Assembly: GCA_013396915.1 (NCBI GenBank)
Contig: VWZL01001934.1
Location: 141,122-205,121 of the forward strand
Source of the DNA: Stercorarius parasiticus
Taxonomy: Eukaryota; Chordata; Aves; Charadriiformes; Stercorariidae
Direction: 5' to 3'
Length of the DNA stretch: 64,000 nucleotides
Shown here: piece after piece, positions 12,901 through 26,700 of the stretch
Position numbering within the stretch: position 1 is the stretch's first letter
Layout: each line of letters begins with the position of its first letter
Position numbers and translations under genes: made by a program
The notes under the pieces: generated by a model
Databases searched by the model: none
What the model was told of the DNA's origin: nothing
Seen by the model: only the letters and a program-made list of their open reading frames with translations

Positions 12901-15900
12901 TTGCAAAAGACAAGAATGGTAAAAGCTGTAATACTAAGGGGCAAACTTGGAGCTTATGTAGAGGCTTCCCATTAATGTAAGCCCTGGAATACAGCAATAT
13001 TTAAATAACACGTATATTGTATGTTTTCTCTGTTTCACAAAAAGGGCAATATGAATTAAGTGTGCACATAGGTTTTCTTGAACTAGCAGCTGGCATGAGC
13101 GAACTTCCTTTTTCCCAGAAGTGTTGATTGCATCAAGGGTTTAAAGTTCTCCATCTTGTATCTATTGATCTGGACTTCAAGCCACCGGAGTGCGGTGCTA
13201 TATTAATGGAATAGTTCCTTACGGTAAGTCACTCCTAGTTTTCAGGTTATGTAGATTGAGGAACGCTTTGATTTCACACTGGTCATGTAAATCCGGGTCT
13301 GCTGTAGGAGAAGCAGAGTTAGGGAGAAGGGATTGATTATGGTAACTGCTGATCTGAATCTCTGGTGATTCATACCAGGGATGTGCAATTCAGAGCATCA
13401 CCTCACTTGGTTTCTTCTTCCTGGTTGTGTAGATCTGCACTCTCAGTCTGAGGTTGCTGGATTCAGGTCGTTCTTGCATTATCCTGGTGGGACTGGCCTT
13501 TTGATGGATTGCAGTGACTCACATGAACCTTGCAGTGTTTGCATTCAGGCAACTGGGCAAACAAATATTCTAAAGGCATCTTTTCCCTACCTTAGTGCCT
13601 GTTCTAGATTTACACCTCGTAGCAGGACTGAGTTAGGCAAAGATTGCATCATATAATTAATCCTTCTATATCTTCTACCTTTGGGACTGCTTTTTAATGC
13701 AGCCTTTGCTGAAAGGACTGAAACCTCATTAATGAAAATACACCATAGGTTTGTTACAAGGCCTGGTGGTGTTGAGTGGCCCCCAAACAATTGATTTGCC
13801 TCCTGTCAGTCTGCTTTGAACCAGATATGCTTGTTCTGCGTTTTAGTAAGGAAAAAAAATTGAAGAAAACAAGATAGTTGAAGCACTTTATTGATTCCCT
13901 GCAGCCATGATGGAGGTAGGGATTCTCTCTGAAATATCTGCTCTCATCAGCATACAGAGAAATCAGGCTTGGCTTAAGTCTCTGGGTGGAGTATGCAAAT
14001 TTTTATTTTTATAGCTGAAACAGGAGGAAAAAAAAAAAAGAAGGCATTTTCCATTTCTTCTTGTTCCCAGTTAATCCATCTATGGGGAGAGGTTCTACAG
14101 GCCTTGGGGAAAGAATCTGGTGTGGAAAGCTGTATTCTTTGCTTTGATCAGCTTCTGAAACTCTCTGCCCAGCTGCCAAGTGGTTAAAAAGCCTGAGGTG
14201 TGTGAGAACTGGCTCCAGCAATCATGGGCATTTTCAAATTTTTTGTTCTCTTGCTCCAGTGTCTTTTTTTCCAACTTCAATTTTCAACAGATTTTAATAC
14301 CGAATCAATTAGTCCAAAACCAAAGAGGCTTTGGCTCTTGAGAAAATGGCCCTTTAACCTTCTGAAGGTGCTAAACGTTTGCTGAACTTGGTAGCAGAAT
14401 AAAGTATGTGCTGCAAAACTCCCAGGAAGGCAACAAAGCTAAACAAGCTCACAGAAGCTTCCCCTGTAGAGTTCTCCATTGAACTGTTCCCTGGAGAAGA
14501 GGAGGGGAGAGGGAGTGTCTGACCGAGGAGTTTGTGTTTGGGGCTGATTTCATGGTGCATGGAATTTCTACCCTGATTCTCACTTAAAACAACAGCTCTA
14601 TCGGGGAGCTGAGGAACCCGAGGCTGTATTAGTTCTTCAGTGGGGTGCTCATGTTAAGAATAGAGCTCCAGAGACTGTGTGTAACCCATCTGTTATGAAG
14701 ATGTGGGCAGGATGTGTAAACAAGTACGTGAGGGAAATTTATGCAGGCTTTCAAGAATCCTTAGCTAAAAAACTTCCTGGAATGAGAACAGAAGACACGA
14801 AGTATCTATTTGGTCCCTCCCAATTAAATGATATTTCAGTCGCCTTAAAGTTTACCCCCAATTGTACATAGAAAGAAGAAAAGTGAAGGAAGGTTTCACG
14901 CTGTTCCTTATATTTCTCCAGACTCTACTAACAGGATTCAGACTTGAAATCTTTCCCCTTTTAGAGTTTCAGGCAATTCTTAGTTTTCTTTAAAGATTAG
15001 CTATGAAGACAGCGTAGTGTTTAACCTTCTTGCCCTGATTAGGATGGAATGTTAATTAATTCTTATTCACTACTTAATGTCAAGTGCTGTTGAATGTGCA
15101 AAAGAGCAACATGAATGCAGTTCAAAAATTATGATAATGAGGTTCTTCAGATGGAACCTTTAATTTTACTACCGTTATAATTCCCTAGATTTCTGTTAAT
15201 ATTCTAAGTCATTAGGTACGTATTTGATTTTTCCAGGCAATTGCTTTGCTTTGAATGTATGTGTTAATGATCTTTCTTAGTGGGTTAAGCTTTCAGATGA
15301 GTTAATCATGTCAGACTTATTGGCCACCTACTTCAGCTCTTGTAGCATTGATCATACAAAGGATGCTGTAATCAGTCTCAAAGTTGAACGTTTGGAAATT
15401 TAACTTCCAGTTTTCCACCTAGCTACAGGTTTGCCAGTATATCTCTGTTGTGGTTAGTGTTATTTCTGCTGTCCTTAACTCCCACCTGCAGATACAGCCG
15501 TCTACCTTGGTTCTTGCATTAAACATATGTGCTACCTTCTTCCTGTGTCTTAATTGAGCTCCGTAGAAGGACTCTGTTCCTGGTCTAAAGTAGTTCTGCT
15601 TCGTCCTGCTGAACTTCAAGTACATCTCTGAATCTGAGGTATATACCCTACACGGGTTTATCATGTGCTAGTCCTTTGTCTCTCCTTGAGACTGACACAG
15701 CCATCTTGGCAAAAGGCTGACTGCCTCTACATGCGAATATAGGTTTAGAATTGCAGTATAAAAATGAGAAAACAAATCCCACATATCACATGTAAAGGGC
15801 CAAACCTTTGGCAACAGTGATTTGGGAAAGGCAGTGAGACATTTGAATGTGAACCTCCAGTTGAGCAATGGAAGGAGTCCAGTACAGACAGGAAAGAGGG

Positions 15901-16815
15901 GATGGGTAAATCATTCTTTAGCGATTCATGTATCCCTTTTCTGCTAGTGCACTAACTTTCATAAGACTGTTATTTGAATCATGAGTGAAATAGTTCACGT
16001 AACTGAGGCAAGATGTCAGCTGATTTAGCTTCTGTTGAGAAAGGTTCCTAGAATCATCCAAACTGTCTCTAGGTGCAAGCCTGGCCCTTAGTCCCTTGCT
16101 ATTATTTATCCAGTTCAGTAAACTCCCTACCATTAGGATAGTAAATCCAAGCAGTGGAGACACGACCAGTGGATATCATTGGTAATTGTAGGGTAAACAC
16201 TTCAATAAGGGTGAAATTGCAAAGTGAGGGGTTAATGTGCTGTAGGTCAATTTTTTTTTCCAGTTCAACCCAAACTGCCAGTGGATCCGGTTCCAAAGCT
16301 TGGTTAAGTTCCTGCACAGCCCCTGATTAAACAGGAAAAACCTGTGAATTGTTGGCTTTGAATCCTGGACTGAGGACAGGGTGCACTTGAGTAACATGCA
16401 TGCTTCAGTGTTTCATTTGAATTTCTAAAGCTTCAGAGGAAAGGGAAAAAATCTAGGTCTTTCTATAAGAGGGGGGAAAAGATCTAATCTGTTTACACCC
16501 TGCATTCCTTACATTCCTTTGATAGTCTGCTACTATAAAAGCTCTGAGTCCCACCTACAGGATGAGTTTAATGGAGCTACAGAAAAGCTAAATCTTTCTG
16601 TAGAGGCAGATATGACATAATGCATCTAGAGATCCTGTCTTAGACACCAGTGCATCTAAATTGTGGTTGTGATTATTTAGTGCTCTGAACACGTCTTGGT
16701 TTTCCTTCAGAGGAGGAGACAAGCTTAATTCAAAAAGGCTCCTTTCCCTGGTAAGAACTCGAAAGTGTCCTGGTATGGGAATGCCCTTTTTGGAATACGA
16801 AGCTCAGGTTGTTTG

Positions 16816-16840
16816 TTTTTTTTTTTTTTTTTTTTTTTTT
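16816..16840. repeat. poly(T) tract
   Basis: Uninterrupted run of 25 T, followed by a C/T-rich stretch. No mobile-element body is recognisable next to it, so it is called simple sequence rather than a retroposon tail. Confidence 0.9.
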
Positions 16841-18599
16841 CCCCTCTCCTGCTTGAATGTGATGACTCAAACTTGGTGCAAATCCAAGGCAAATAAAAGG
16901 TGCAGGCGCCTACGGTTGGTTAACTCCTGAGTCGCTGTGAATAGAGATCTAAAACTGCTTCCCATGGTGTGGGCTCCCCTCCTCTCCTCAATCCTTTTCA
17001 GGGCACCGCGGTCTGGGTGCTCTCCTGGCTGTGACACTGAAGGACTAGATGGGAGTTGAAGCTTTCTCGTCTTCTGCTGCTTTGGTTATTAAATCATTCC
17101 TTTTGGAGCAGTTTATCGTAGTGGTGGGGTTAACAGCACCTGGCTTACTTAGGTTTACTTTCCCATGTGCGCTCTTTTAGCATGGAGCCAGATGTTTGGT
17201 TATTTTTGTTCATGTAACAGCATTGTGTCGGGCCATGGGAATCAATCAAGCAGTGGTATGCCAGTAGAATTCGGATCAGGACCCGTGAAATGTGAGCATG
17301 GAGTGATTGTTTCTGCCACATTCAAACCATGATAGACTTCTAAAGACTGAAACAGAACATTTGGAAACTGGTTTGGTGTGTGGGGAAGGGGCAGTTGAGC
17401 CTACATCTGGCCTGTAGCCAGGACTTAGAGATCCAAATATTTAGATCAGGGAGCCACCAAGTCTTTGGGGAGGGGGAGAAAGCGATTTAAAGGCTAGGAT
17501 TTAGCTAGTGGTAATGAACTTTTAAAATACACCGTCTCCATTTTCAGCGGATTTCACTTCTCCTGCTCCACTTGAAGGATATAAAAGACAGTTGTGAAAA
17601 AAAAAAACCCAAACCAAAAACCAAACCCAAACCCCCAAAGTCCCTGTCACCCTACCTAATAGCACCTATTTCATAAGACTAGACTGAACACTTAACACGT
17701 GCCTGGTTTATGTATGTATGTATTGATGTTTTGGAAGGAATTCCTGCTAGAACTGAATAAACAGCACATGGAATCCTCAGAAACATATATAGTATATCTG
17801 AATAAGGCAAATCTCACCGAAATGGCTGGGTGAAGGGGAACACTTGGTATGCTTTGGTCTGGTTTTGGTAGCGACGTTGTATTTAACCAGATGGTGTGGA
17901 TGTTGAAGCGCTGAGGCATTGGTCTCAGGGGTGGAATTAGCTTCACCTATTAGACCCTGTACCACTAGCAACAAACAGAGGCTCTTCTTCAGGCGGCTGG
18001 GGGGAAAGGGAACCAAAAAACCTTAGTAGCAGTGCCATAAATGCAAAGTCAAATGTCTCCAGGGGGTATAATATAGCCACAGCTTTCAAGTTCTACAATA
18101 TTTAACTCCTTGCTTTAAAAGTCAATTGCGCATTTTGTCTGCCTTTAAACTCACAGGGGCAAAGAGATTAACTTTTACTTTCGGCGAAAGGACATAAATC
18201 TCACACGTTCTACTTGTCTTCCCGCGAATATCTTTCTCTTGCTTTCAGAAGTCATTGAAGAAATCAGTGGCTCTAATAATTAACATTGGAAATAAGGGTA
18301 CACTTTGCATAACTAAACATTAATATCCTGTCAGGTGTGTCTGAAACAAAGACGGAATGTGGAAGAAATGGCAACAGAGTATCAACAGCTCCCATCAGAA
18401 CTAATCTAAGCTTGGTGATCAGCATTTCATAACCAAAAAGTGATTTGAATAGTGTAGCCTTGAATCACAGCTTCCTTCTATGATTTAGGGTAGCTCTGAT
18501 TTTATTTGCAAATGAAGGCATAAGCACAGCAATATTTGGTTTAACATTAAAATATTTTCTGGAAAATAGTCTGAATGTAATGGAACAAATCCTCAAGAT

Positions 18600-18604
<5 letters not shown>

Positions 18605-18633
<29 letters not shown>

Positions 18634-18664
18634 AAAAACCAAAAAATAAAAATAATAAAAAAAA
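18605..18664. repeat. poly(A) / A-rich tract
   Basis: A run of 28 A followed by about 30 bp of A-rich sequence interrupted by C and T. It could be the remnant of a retroposed tail, but I recognise no source sequence upstream. Confidence 0.9.
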
Positions 18665-21600
18665 GGAAAACCCTCTTGAATTCTGCAGAGCTCAAACTTC
18701 TTATATCAGTTGTGGGTCATGTTCATTTCTTCCTGTTACCTGTCTTTCCCTGTCCCTGTTCCTCTCACTGTCCCCCTTAAAAGTGAAAAAGCGTACAATC
18801 TGGCGTGGTCTGAGGGAGAGCCTGGTTCCTTTTGCACAGATCCTCACTGACATTCCAGCCAGGCCCCAGCATTGTTTTCAGTCCTACCAGAGCAGGGGCA
18901 GGACCACTGAGGCATGACCTGTTGCAACGCTTTATCTTATCTTCTGCTTCGGAAAGAAAGTGAGCATATTACTATTTTGAACTAGTAATGTAAGCCGAAG
19001 AATCAGTCTCCGCCTCTGTATTGCTTCCCTCTTGACTGTCAGAATTAGGAAAAGACCTTGTTGTTTGGCAGGGCTGTGCAGTTGTCCACAATTAAGGATG
19101 CGGACCTGATGTTCTGATAGGTGCTGCTCGCTGGGGTGTGTTGTGGATGCAGAGGGTGGGAGACCAGCAATGGGGTCAGTGTCCCACCCAAGGTGGACAG
19201 TGGGTGGTAGGGGCGGTCGCAGCAAGAATCGCTTTTGGAAGCTCTTGAGCAAGCTGTATTATGATTGGGTTAGTGCTTATCAGGCTAGCTACAAAGAGAA
19301 GTAATTTTAAAAAAATCCTTTGCTGCAGCACTAGTTCAAGAAGTGCTTAGGAAGGGGCTTATCTGCTGAGTCGGGGGCTGTAACACAGCGAAGCTCTGCT
19401 GACACGAGCGAGCGGTGCTGTTTTATACCAGACCTGAGCCTTTGAAAGCCCAGCAGTGAATTAATGTGTTTGGAGCTGGGAGGTGGGGAGGGCTCCCTCG
19501 GTGATGCAGATTCTTCTGTTCCACATTTATACTCGAAGCTTTGGTTTTACTCTCCGTTTGCCTATTTGTGCTGCAGCATGCGAACCACTCAAGCATCTCG
19601 TGCTTCAATACGTAAGGCTTCAGTACAGGGTCACTGATTAGGTAAGCTGCTGCTTGAGGCGCTGGTGAAAGGTTTTGGGGCTGTGTGACTCCTCTAAGGA
19701 GGGTGTCACAGCCCAGGACCGCCGTCTTCCTCCAGTTCGGCCGTGCCTGGCACCTCGCGCTCAGCCCGGTGAACATTACGGGAGAACACGCTGCCTGGCA
19801 TTGGGGGCACAGAAAGGGTTGCAGAGATAAGCTGCAAGTTAATGAGTTATAGAGGCAGTAAGAGATGACGTAACCAAATGCGGGAGACTAGCTAAATGCA
19901 TTACTACAGAAATTTATTTATTAGTCAATCTGAATAAAGGGATGCCAAACCAAGCAAAAAAAAATATTCCAAAAATTCTCAAACCAGAAAAAATCCCTGT
20001 AGGATGTTTTTTGGATTTTTTTTTTTTTTTGGAGGCAGTGATCTACATTTTTTGTAGGTGATTCACAATATTGTCACCTGATACTTCCTCCTTTGACTGA
20101 GGGTTAGCTGTTAACTGCCCGTCCCACCTCCCTTCCAGTTTAAGATTAGGTGCCTTTTCCACCCTGTGTGTAAGGACTTAATGCTGCCATAGAGGACGCA
20201 AGAATAAACTGGACGGTCAGCCCTCTCTAAGCAGAGGCAACTATGGCAGACCGTTCGCCAGCCCAGTATTTGGTGCCTCACCGGTTGCAGACCTGGGCAA
20301 GGCAAAGGCAGTTTTCATTAGCCTGCTCCTAGGTGGAAATGGTGTAGAAAAAAGCATTTTCCACCGCTAGCAAAGCAAGGCTTCCTAGTGCCACGGCTGA
20401 ACACCTGCAGGGACTTCAGCTTACTTTAGGATGAGTCTCTGGATTTCTGAATTCAGCTCTGAGTTGGGCTTCTGTCCCTCGCAGCTGGGTGCACTAGTGC
20501 CACTTCTCTGCACTTTATATTGATTGTGGTGTCAATGCGCTCCTCAAGAAAGGTCTAGTAGAGATTTGGTGTTCCTGTTGTCTCTCCTATAGATACTCTG
20601 CAGACTTCAGAATCTTGCCTGGCTGGTAGATGCAAGTTTTTTTATATTATTACCAAGTGCAAAAATTTGTAAGGGGGACTAGAGTAGCAAACTGCGGTGG
20701 TATCAAGGCCTACAAGGCATTCCCCATTCTGTAACGTGCTGCTTCCGGTATCTGACAACATCCCCATCTGGTGTAGTCATGTAAAAAAAGAGGGGAAAAA
20801 AAAAAAGAAAAAAGGAATTAGTTCTAGTATGAACGCTTAGATGGACTTGTCTAAAGGCTTGTTCTGCATAGAGAATTGGATAACGTACAAAACAAAAATC
20901 CAGTCCTCAAATACTGTCTAATTTTTTACAGCATTCTTCTTGTTTCATCGTTTGCATCCCTTGGCTTCCATTTGTCATTTGTTTTGCTGCTTCTGTTTCC
21001 CCAAAGGTACCTCATCTCAAAGGAATGAAATGTTTTGAGCCAATGCCTGGAGGCCCTGTGTTAATTTGTTTTATGGCCCTTTTCTCCAAGCTCATCCCTC
21101 CTATTTTCTGCAAGCAGAAATTCCTTTTCCATCTAGAGTAGCTGTTTGAATCAGCACGTTGAAAACATCACCATCAATCAAGTTGGTGTTCAGTTTAATT
21201 TTCAAGCGTCCAAGTGATTTAGAAACTTGAGTTCTATTTGTAGCAGTGATCAAAGCCCATATGCCAGATTTGAAGGCATTTCAGAGTTTACGTCCATTGA
21301 TTTGAATGAAAGTTCAGTTCCTAAACGCATGCCATACTGATTTTGTGCCTTAGGGCTGACATCCTCTAAGGTATGTAGCTTTCCAGCATCTACTGAAATC
21401 ATGAATGCTATTAAAAAATGATCTAGGAGTTCCAAGATGCATTTTTCAACATTATGGACTAAATTCAGTAACTGAGAGTTGGTTGGTTTTTTTAGGTCCC
21501 AAGATCTACAGTTAAAATACATAATGTTAGTGCAGACAGCAATTTCCCATCTCTTTCTCCGCCTTCAGTGTCTTCTACCCCTTCCCCTCCCCCCTCCCCC

Positions 21601-23674
21601 CCCCATTTTCCTTGTATAGGAAGGATTCAGATCTTGGGGTACATGGAAAAATATTGTCCTCCCCATAGCTCTTATTTCAGACACTGACTTCTCTTTTCTC
21701 CTTGAAGCGTGTGGACTCCAACAATCCAAGTCAATTTCTATCCTCAAATACTTCCAAAAATCGCAGCAGAAAATTATTACATTTGCCTAGGAGCTCTTCA
21801 CAAAACAACATTATGTGACTTATTGACAATAATTTTTGTGCTGTGGGAGCATCCTGCAATCGTTGTGCTTATCTCCAGTCACTGCCTGGTTTGGACTCAG
21901 CATGTGGCTCCTCTCGGGGAGGGCTGTTTTATTGCTTCTCAGTATTACCCGAGGTCTGGAAAAGATAGTTCAGGGCATGTGGGCTTTTTGTAAGTGGTTC
22001 AGGCAGCTGGGCACCTAACCTCAATTAAAACAACCTTCTTAATACTGGGCCAACGCCCCCCCAAAACCGACAAAGCAGACAACTGCCTACCATGGGCTGT
22101 GAGAGGAGCAGAGGGGCCATGGCCCTGCTTGCCTACTCCAATTCTGCCAGAGCCCTGGAGAGTCTGACTGGCATCAACGGCTCCAGACGTGTCAGAGCAT
22201 CAGAGGAAGAAGGGAGATAGGGGGTGCAGGAGGAGCCCAGCCGTCCTAAAAGTGGAAACTTCCCATAAACTTCCATTGGCTGGGAGCATCCAGAGCAGCA
22301 AGCCCATTCTCCGGTCCAGCTGTTTCCCCTTCGCTCTCTGCCTTCCCTCTGAAGACGACCTCTCTCCGTTCCTTTTCTCTACCCTTCTGAGAAGACTTGA
22401 GTTAGCTCAGCCATGGGACAGCTGACAGTCTTTGTTTTCAACAAACATCTATCTATCTACTTTGCCGCTTCTCCAGAGTAAAAAAAACAGCATCACCTAT
22501 AGGCAGTCAGCTGAATAGACTTGGGGCCACAGCCTTTACCGAAACTGCTGACCTGGGTGTTTTGGCTACAGTCGTATAGAGTTTGAATATTCGATCTATT
22601 AAAAAAAAAGTGAATTCAGCCACAGTGAGGCATAATCAGTCATCTTCTAAATGATTAATAGAATAAAACGCTCTCCTGCAGCTCTGAACTGTAGATAGCT
22701 CATCTGTCACTTCCAAGTTTTATTTTGTTCTCATCAATAAACTACAGGTTAGAAGGAGGTTTTGAACCCATCAGAACTCTTCTATTTGATATAAATTACA
22801 GATTTTAGCCCTTTCAGCAGCATGAAAATAAAATGGAGCATAAATTGGTAAAAAAGTTAATTTTCACTTTTTTTAAGGAATTAAAGTGGAATAAGATACC
22901 ATATCATTGGGACAACAGATAAAAAACTTATTTTTTTTAAAGACAACATACACAAGCCTTTTCACTGGATATGCAGTTTTAAGTGTTAGGTGAATAGGAA
23001 AAGTCAGAATAATTTTTTTCCCCCCAAAAAATATATTGATAAATTGAGTTATTGGGCCGATTTCCCCACTTAGTGAAAATTATCAGCAATTGGTTAAAAA
23101 GAAAAAGAGCAGAATGAGTTATTTTTTATTGGTCCTGCTTCCTCCCTTTGTTTCTTTTAAGAAGTCAGGGAATCAGGTGAAGTAGTGGAAGAGAAATCTC
23201 CGTGTTTCATGACGTTTTAATAATCTTGCAGCATGACCCTTAGGGAAAGGATTGCTTTACAAATAAAACATAATAATGCCAGTGCAGTGCAAAGAGAATG
23301 GCCAGAAAAGGATACAGTCCCCTCGGTGACCCCATTTACAGCTTCTGTTGCAGTGGGAATTCTGCATGCTCCACGATGTCAAACCACGTCCGGGTTACTT
23401 CACAGCAACATGCTGTAAGCAGCAAAAGAAGCGCGGGGTGGTAGGTAACAAGACGGCTGGGTGATAGCTCTTGGCAAATTCATTCACCGGCAGCATTATT
23501 ACTCGTTTATGCATTGCCATCAGCTAACACAGCAAAATACAGCAAGCAAAATGTGCCTGGCAAGTGATAGATCCTTTGCTTGAAAGGGTGAGGTCTGCTG
23601 GTGCAGTAAGCTATTACAAACCAACAAACGGTAGAGGAAAATGATAAGAAAGCCATGGAATGAAGGACGAAAAG

Positions 23675-23765
23675 GACAGGAGGACCGTGGGGAGGTCACC
23701 TAGTCCGTTCCTCTGCCCCAGGTAGCATGACCTCTAAAAAACATCCCTAGTAGATCTTTATTGAC
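23675..23765 (-). mobile_element. ancient CR1-like LINE 3' fragment (relic)
   Basis: The stretch around 23691-23750 reads GGTCACCTAGTCC, then CCTCTGCCCC and AGCATGACCTCT, then AACATCCCTAGTAGATCTTTATTG. This resembles, with many changes, the reverse complement of old sauropsid CR1-L type 3' ends (family pattern: a 'tcatctagtcca...ctgcccc...ggatcacctct...catccctgacagatgttt' arrangement). It is diverged and lacks clear ends, so it is judged an old relic. The subfamily is from memory, not from a search. Confidence 0.45.
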
Positions 23766-26700
23766 GCCACCGACATCTTTCACTGACCAGTATTTTGCAA
23801 GTTGACCAGCATAGTCAGCGCATTTTCAGAACAAGTGGGCTTTCCTCTGTTTTCTGAGTAACGCACAAAGGAATACTTGTGCATCATCTGCAAGGCCGTT
23901 TCAGGTGTCTTGGGACTGAAAACACAACGCTCCTGGAGTCTGCATGGCTGAAGAACTGCGGAGACGATCGAGTGGGGCAGGCTTCAGCTCTCTTCAGCAG
24001 TGTCCTTACCCTCTCTCCCAGCCTGAAGTTAGAGTGACGGCAGCTAGAGCAACGCTGGAGTCATGTTGGAGGAAAAAATTTCAGCTTGCATGTGAGGGGG
24101 GAGAAGAATAGGAATAGGGGATGTATATATGAATGTTTTGTAAACACTTTGGGACTTTGATGGGAATTCATGCCTCCAAGTTTTTTTTCCCCTGGCATCT
24201 GTCAAGGGAGTGGCTTTTGTAAAGGGAGGTGTTTCATCACCCAGACTGAGACCTTTTGCCTTTATTTGCAGACAGGCTCAGAACTGACCATTGATGGCAG
24301 GCAAAGCTTTCCAAAAGAATACCTGCACGTTTGACCCTCTCTATCTAGGGCACAGGTGCAGTGTCTTGTGCTACTGGCATCGTGCTCTCCTACCCTTGGA
24401 GAAGTGAACTGCCAGGCCTCAGGTACCTGTCCCTTTCTCACCGATTCTGAGGAATTCCAGGGAAAAGAAGAAGAAATCCTTAAGGCAAACACATGGCGTT
24501 TTGTTCACATGGTGTGTGATGTTTCTGTGGGATTTTTCCTATAGCTTACTACTGGTGTGTAAGTTGGACCATGGCTTATTTTGAGAAAACTCGTTTTAAA
24601 AGTTACTTACATTTGTCAAACACCATGTTAAAGCTTCTAAAGGTTAATAAGAACTATCATGCTTTCCATTTGATAGTTGGTAATTAACTAGAATTTTGGC
24701 CAAGACCACCTCAGATTAAGCAATTCAAGAGGCCAGAAAGTGATATCTGATTTCAGTCTTTAATATTTTAGCAAACTTACAAGTGAGAAAAATCGTGACT
24801 CAAAGTAGAACTGGGCGTAGCAGGCAGGGCCAATGCAGGGCCATCCCGCGTTGCTGACATACCTGGCTGCATGGAAAGCAGGTCACTTCCATCTTGCACG
24901 ATGCAGTGCAAGCTGTGGTGCATATCTCCATCTCAAAAGATTTGTCTCTCCTTTATGATAGCGGTGCTAATATTTCTCAGTCATGAGTCAAGGACAAGAT
25001 TCCTGTGCACAAAGCGTTCTGTGCAGCAAAGGGCAGGATCTCTCAACCCCTGCTGGTGTCTTTTGTAAACTTGGTACACAGACTGGAGGAATGTTTGTAA
25101 GCCCTGGAAATGCTTATAGCGCTGAAAATCGTAAAATGATTTGAGCACAACTGCCAGAATATGATTTTGTCGAGCTGGGTGGCAAATATTTGGTTTTCCT
25201 CATACTGTTCATTCTTTTTATTGCGGTTATTTTCATTATAATGATCCTCCACTCTTTAAAAGCAACGAGGTGCCTTTTGACTTTCAATTTTAAAATCTCT
25301 ACTCAATCGTTCTTGCCATTAGTAGACAGTTTTCAAAAAGAAGTGAGATGGGAGGAGTAGCAGCACAGAGCTTGTCTTTTCTAATGAACCAAGCCAAGTG
25401 AGGCCATGCCAAGGTTATCTAGGTATGGTTGTATTTGATGATGACTCACCCAGGGAGCTTCCTGGCTGGCCAACACCCTTTCCTACTAACTGCTCTGGTG
25501 GGAAGGGTGACTCAGAGTGTGCTCAGTGGCATGCTTGCTGCTCTGCTGGGAACCGTGTTTTGGTGTCCTTTCTATAGGGGCTACCTTGGAGGGTGCCAAG
25601 AGAGAAAAAGGCATGTTCTAACTAGCTGGATTTTCGTAAGTGAGGTACCTTTTAAATAGACATTGCTTTGTTCAAGGTTGGAAGGTAAACCAGGAAATTC
25701 AGAGTTAAAGACAGTACTTTCTCCTGATCTGAACCTCCCAAATATCTGTTGGATCGCACCAAAACGTTAGCATTCCCAGCAGGTTCAGTGGAAATATGCT
25801 CTTCGTATACTAATAGCACAGTGTGGACTGTCTCACTGACGTGGTCAGCTACGCAGTCCTGACTGGTCAACAGCAAGGAAAGGGATCGGTTTTTCCCCTC
25901 AGTCTCGTCTCTGTAGGTCTGACTGTGATCTGGGGTGTAATTTAAGGGCGAGAGCACCTGGCCTTTTGTCCAAAGGAGTCACTTCAGGGAAGCTGCTATT
26001 CATCTGCACCTCCACCTCCCCATCTGTAAAATGGGAAGAATGTTAATTTTCTTCATGAAATGGCATCACTTGGGATTATGCTGCTGCCTTTTTTTTTCCC
26101 TAGAGAGGTTTTTCCTTTATTTTATTTTTTTTACACAAGAGTGCTGATGATTTAAGGAACACGTTATTTAACTCTTTTACTGGCAAAAGCTGCTGTGATG
26201 TATGTTTGTGTGGCAGAGGCTGTGAATTTAATGGTGTCTCCATCTGTTTGTTTTAAAAAGAAAAGAAAAAAGATAAAACCCCATCTCAGCCCTTCTCCCC
26301 TCCTCCTCTCACTCCCCAGTAATCACATTATGCACTGGGATGGAAAAAAGAGTTGGTGTTAATTTCCTCCATTCCCACATCTTGCAGCCCAGTGCAAGTT
26401 ACTGCCATTTCTTGTCCTTCAGAGACCAATTATTGCAGGTGAAGTCAGACCCAGAAGCCGCGTTGCTAAGGGTGGGAACTGGGGACTGAGGCTTTGTGCA
26501 ACTTTTCCACGCTGGCAAGATGCAAAAATCTGGCTTGACCCTTTGTAAGCCTGGTAGAATGGAAACCTTGGGGCAATTTGAAAATGGCTTGTATGAGAGC
26601 TGCTAGGGAACTGCTGAGGTCAAGTCTCATGTATACGATGTCCTACGGATGAAAACTTGGGATTGTGAGGGGTGATGTCTGGATCGGGCCCTGAGATGGC

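Larger units (their letters stand above)
9907..23674. other. non-coding interval, no gene recognised
   Basis: No gene, RNA or full mobile element is recognisable. The interval holds low-complexity tracts: a T run (16816-16840), an A/C-rich patch (about 17598-17640), an A run (from 18605) and a polypyrimidine C-rich tract (about 21578-21604). All open frames are under about 120 codons and resemble no family I know. Confidence 0.6.

Noticed and set aside
24137..24175. TGTAAACACTTTGGGACTTTGATGG resembles a MIR/L2-type 3' tail
   Set aside because: No upstream core blocks are recognisable, so the match is too short to call.
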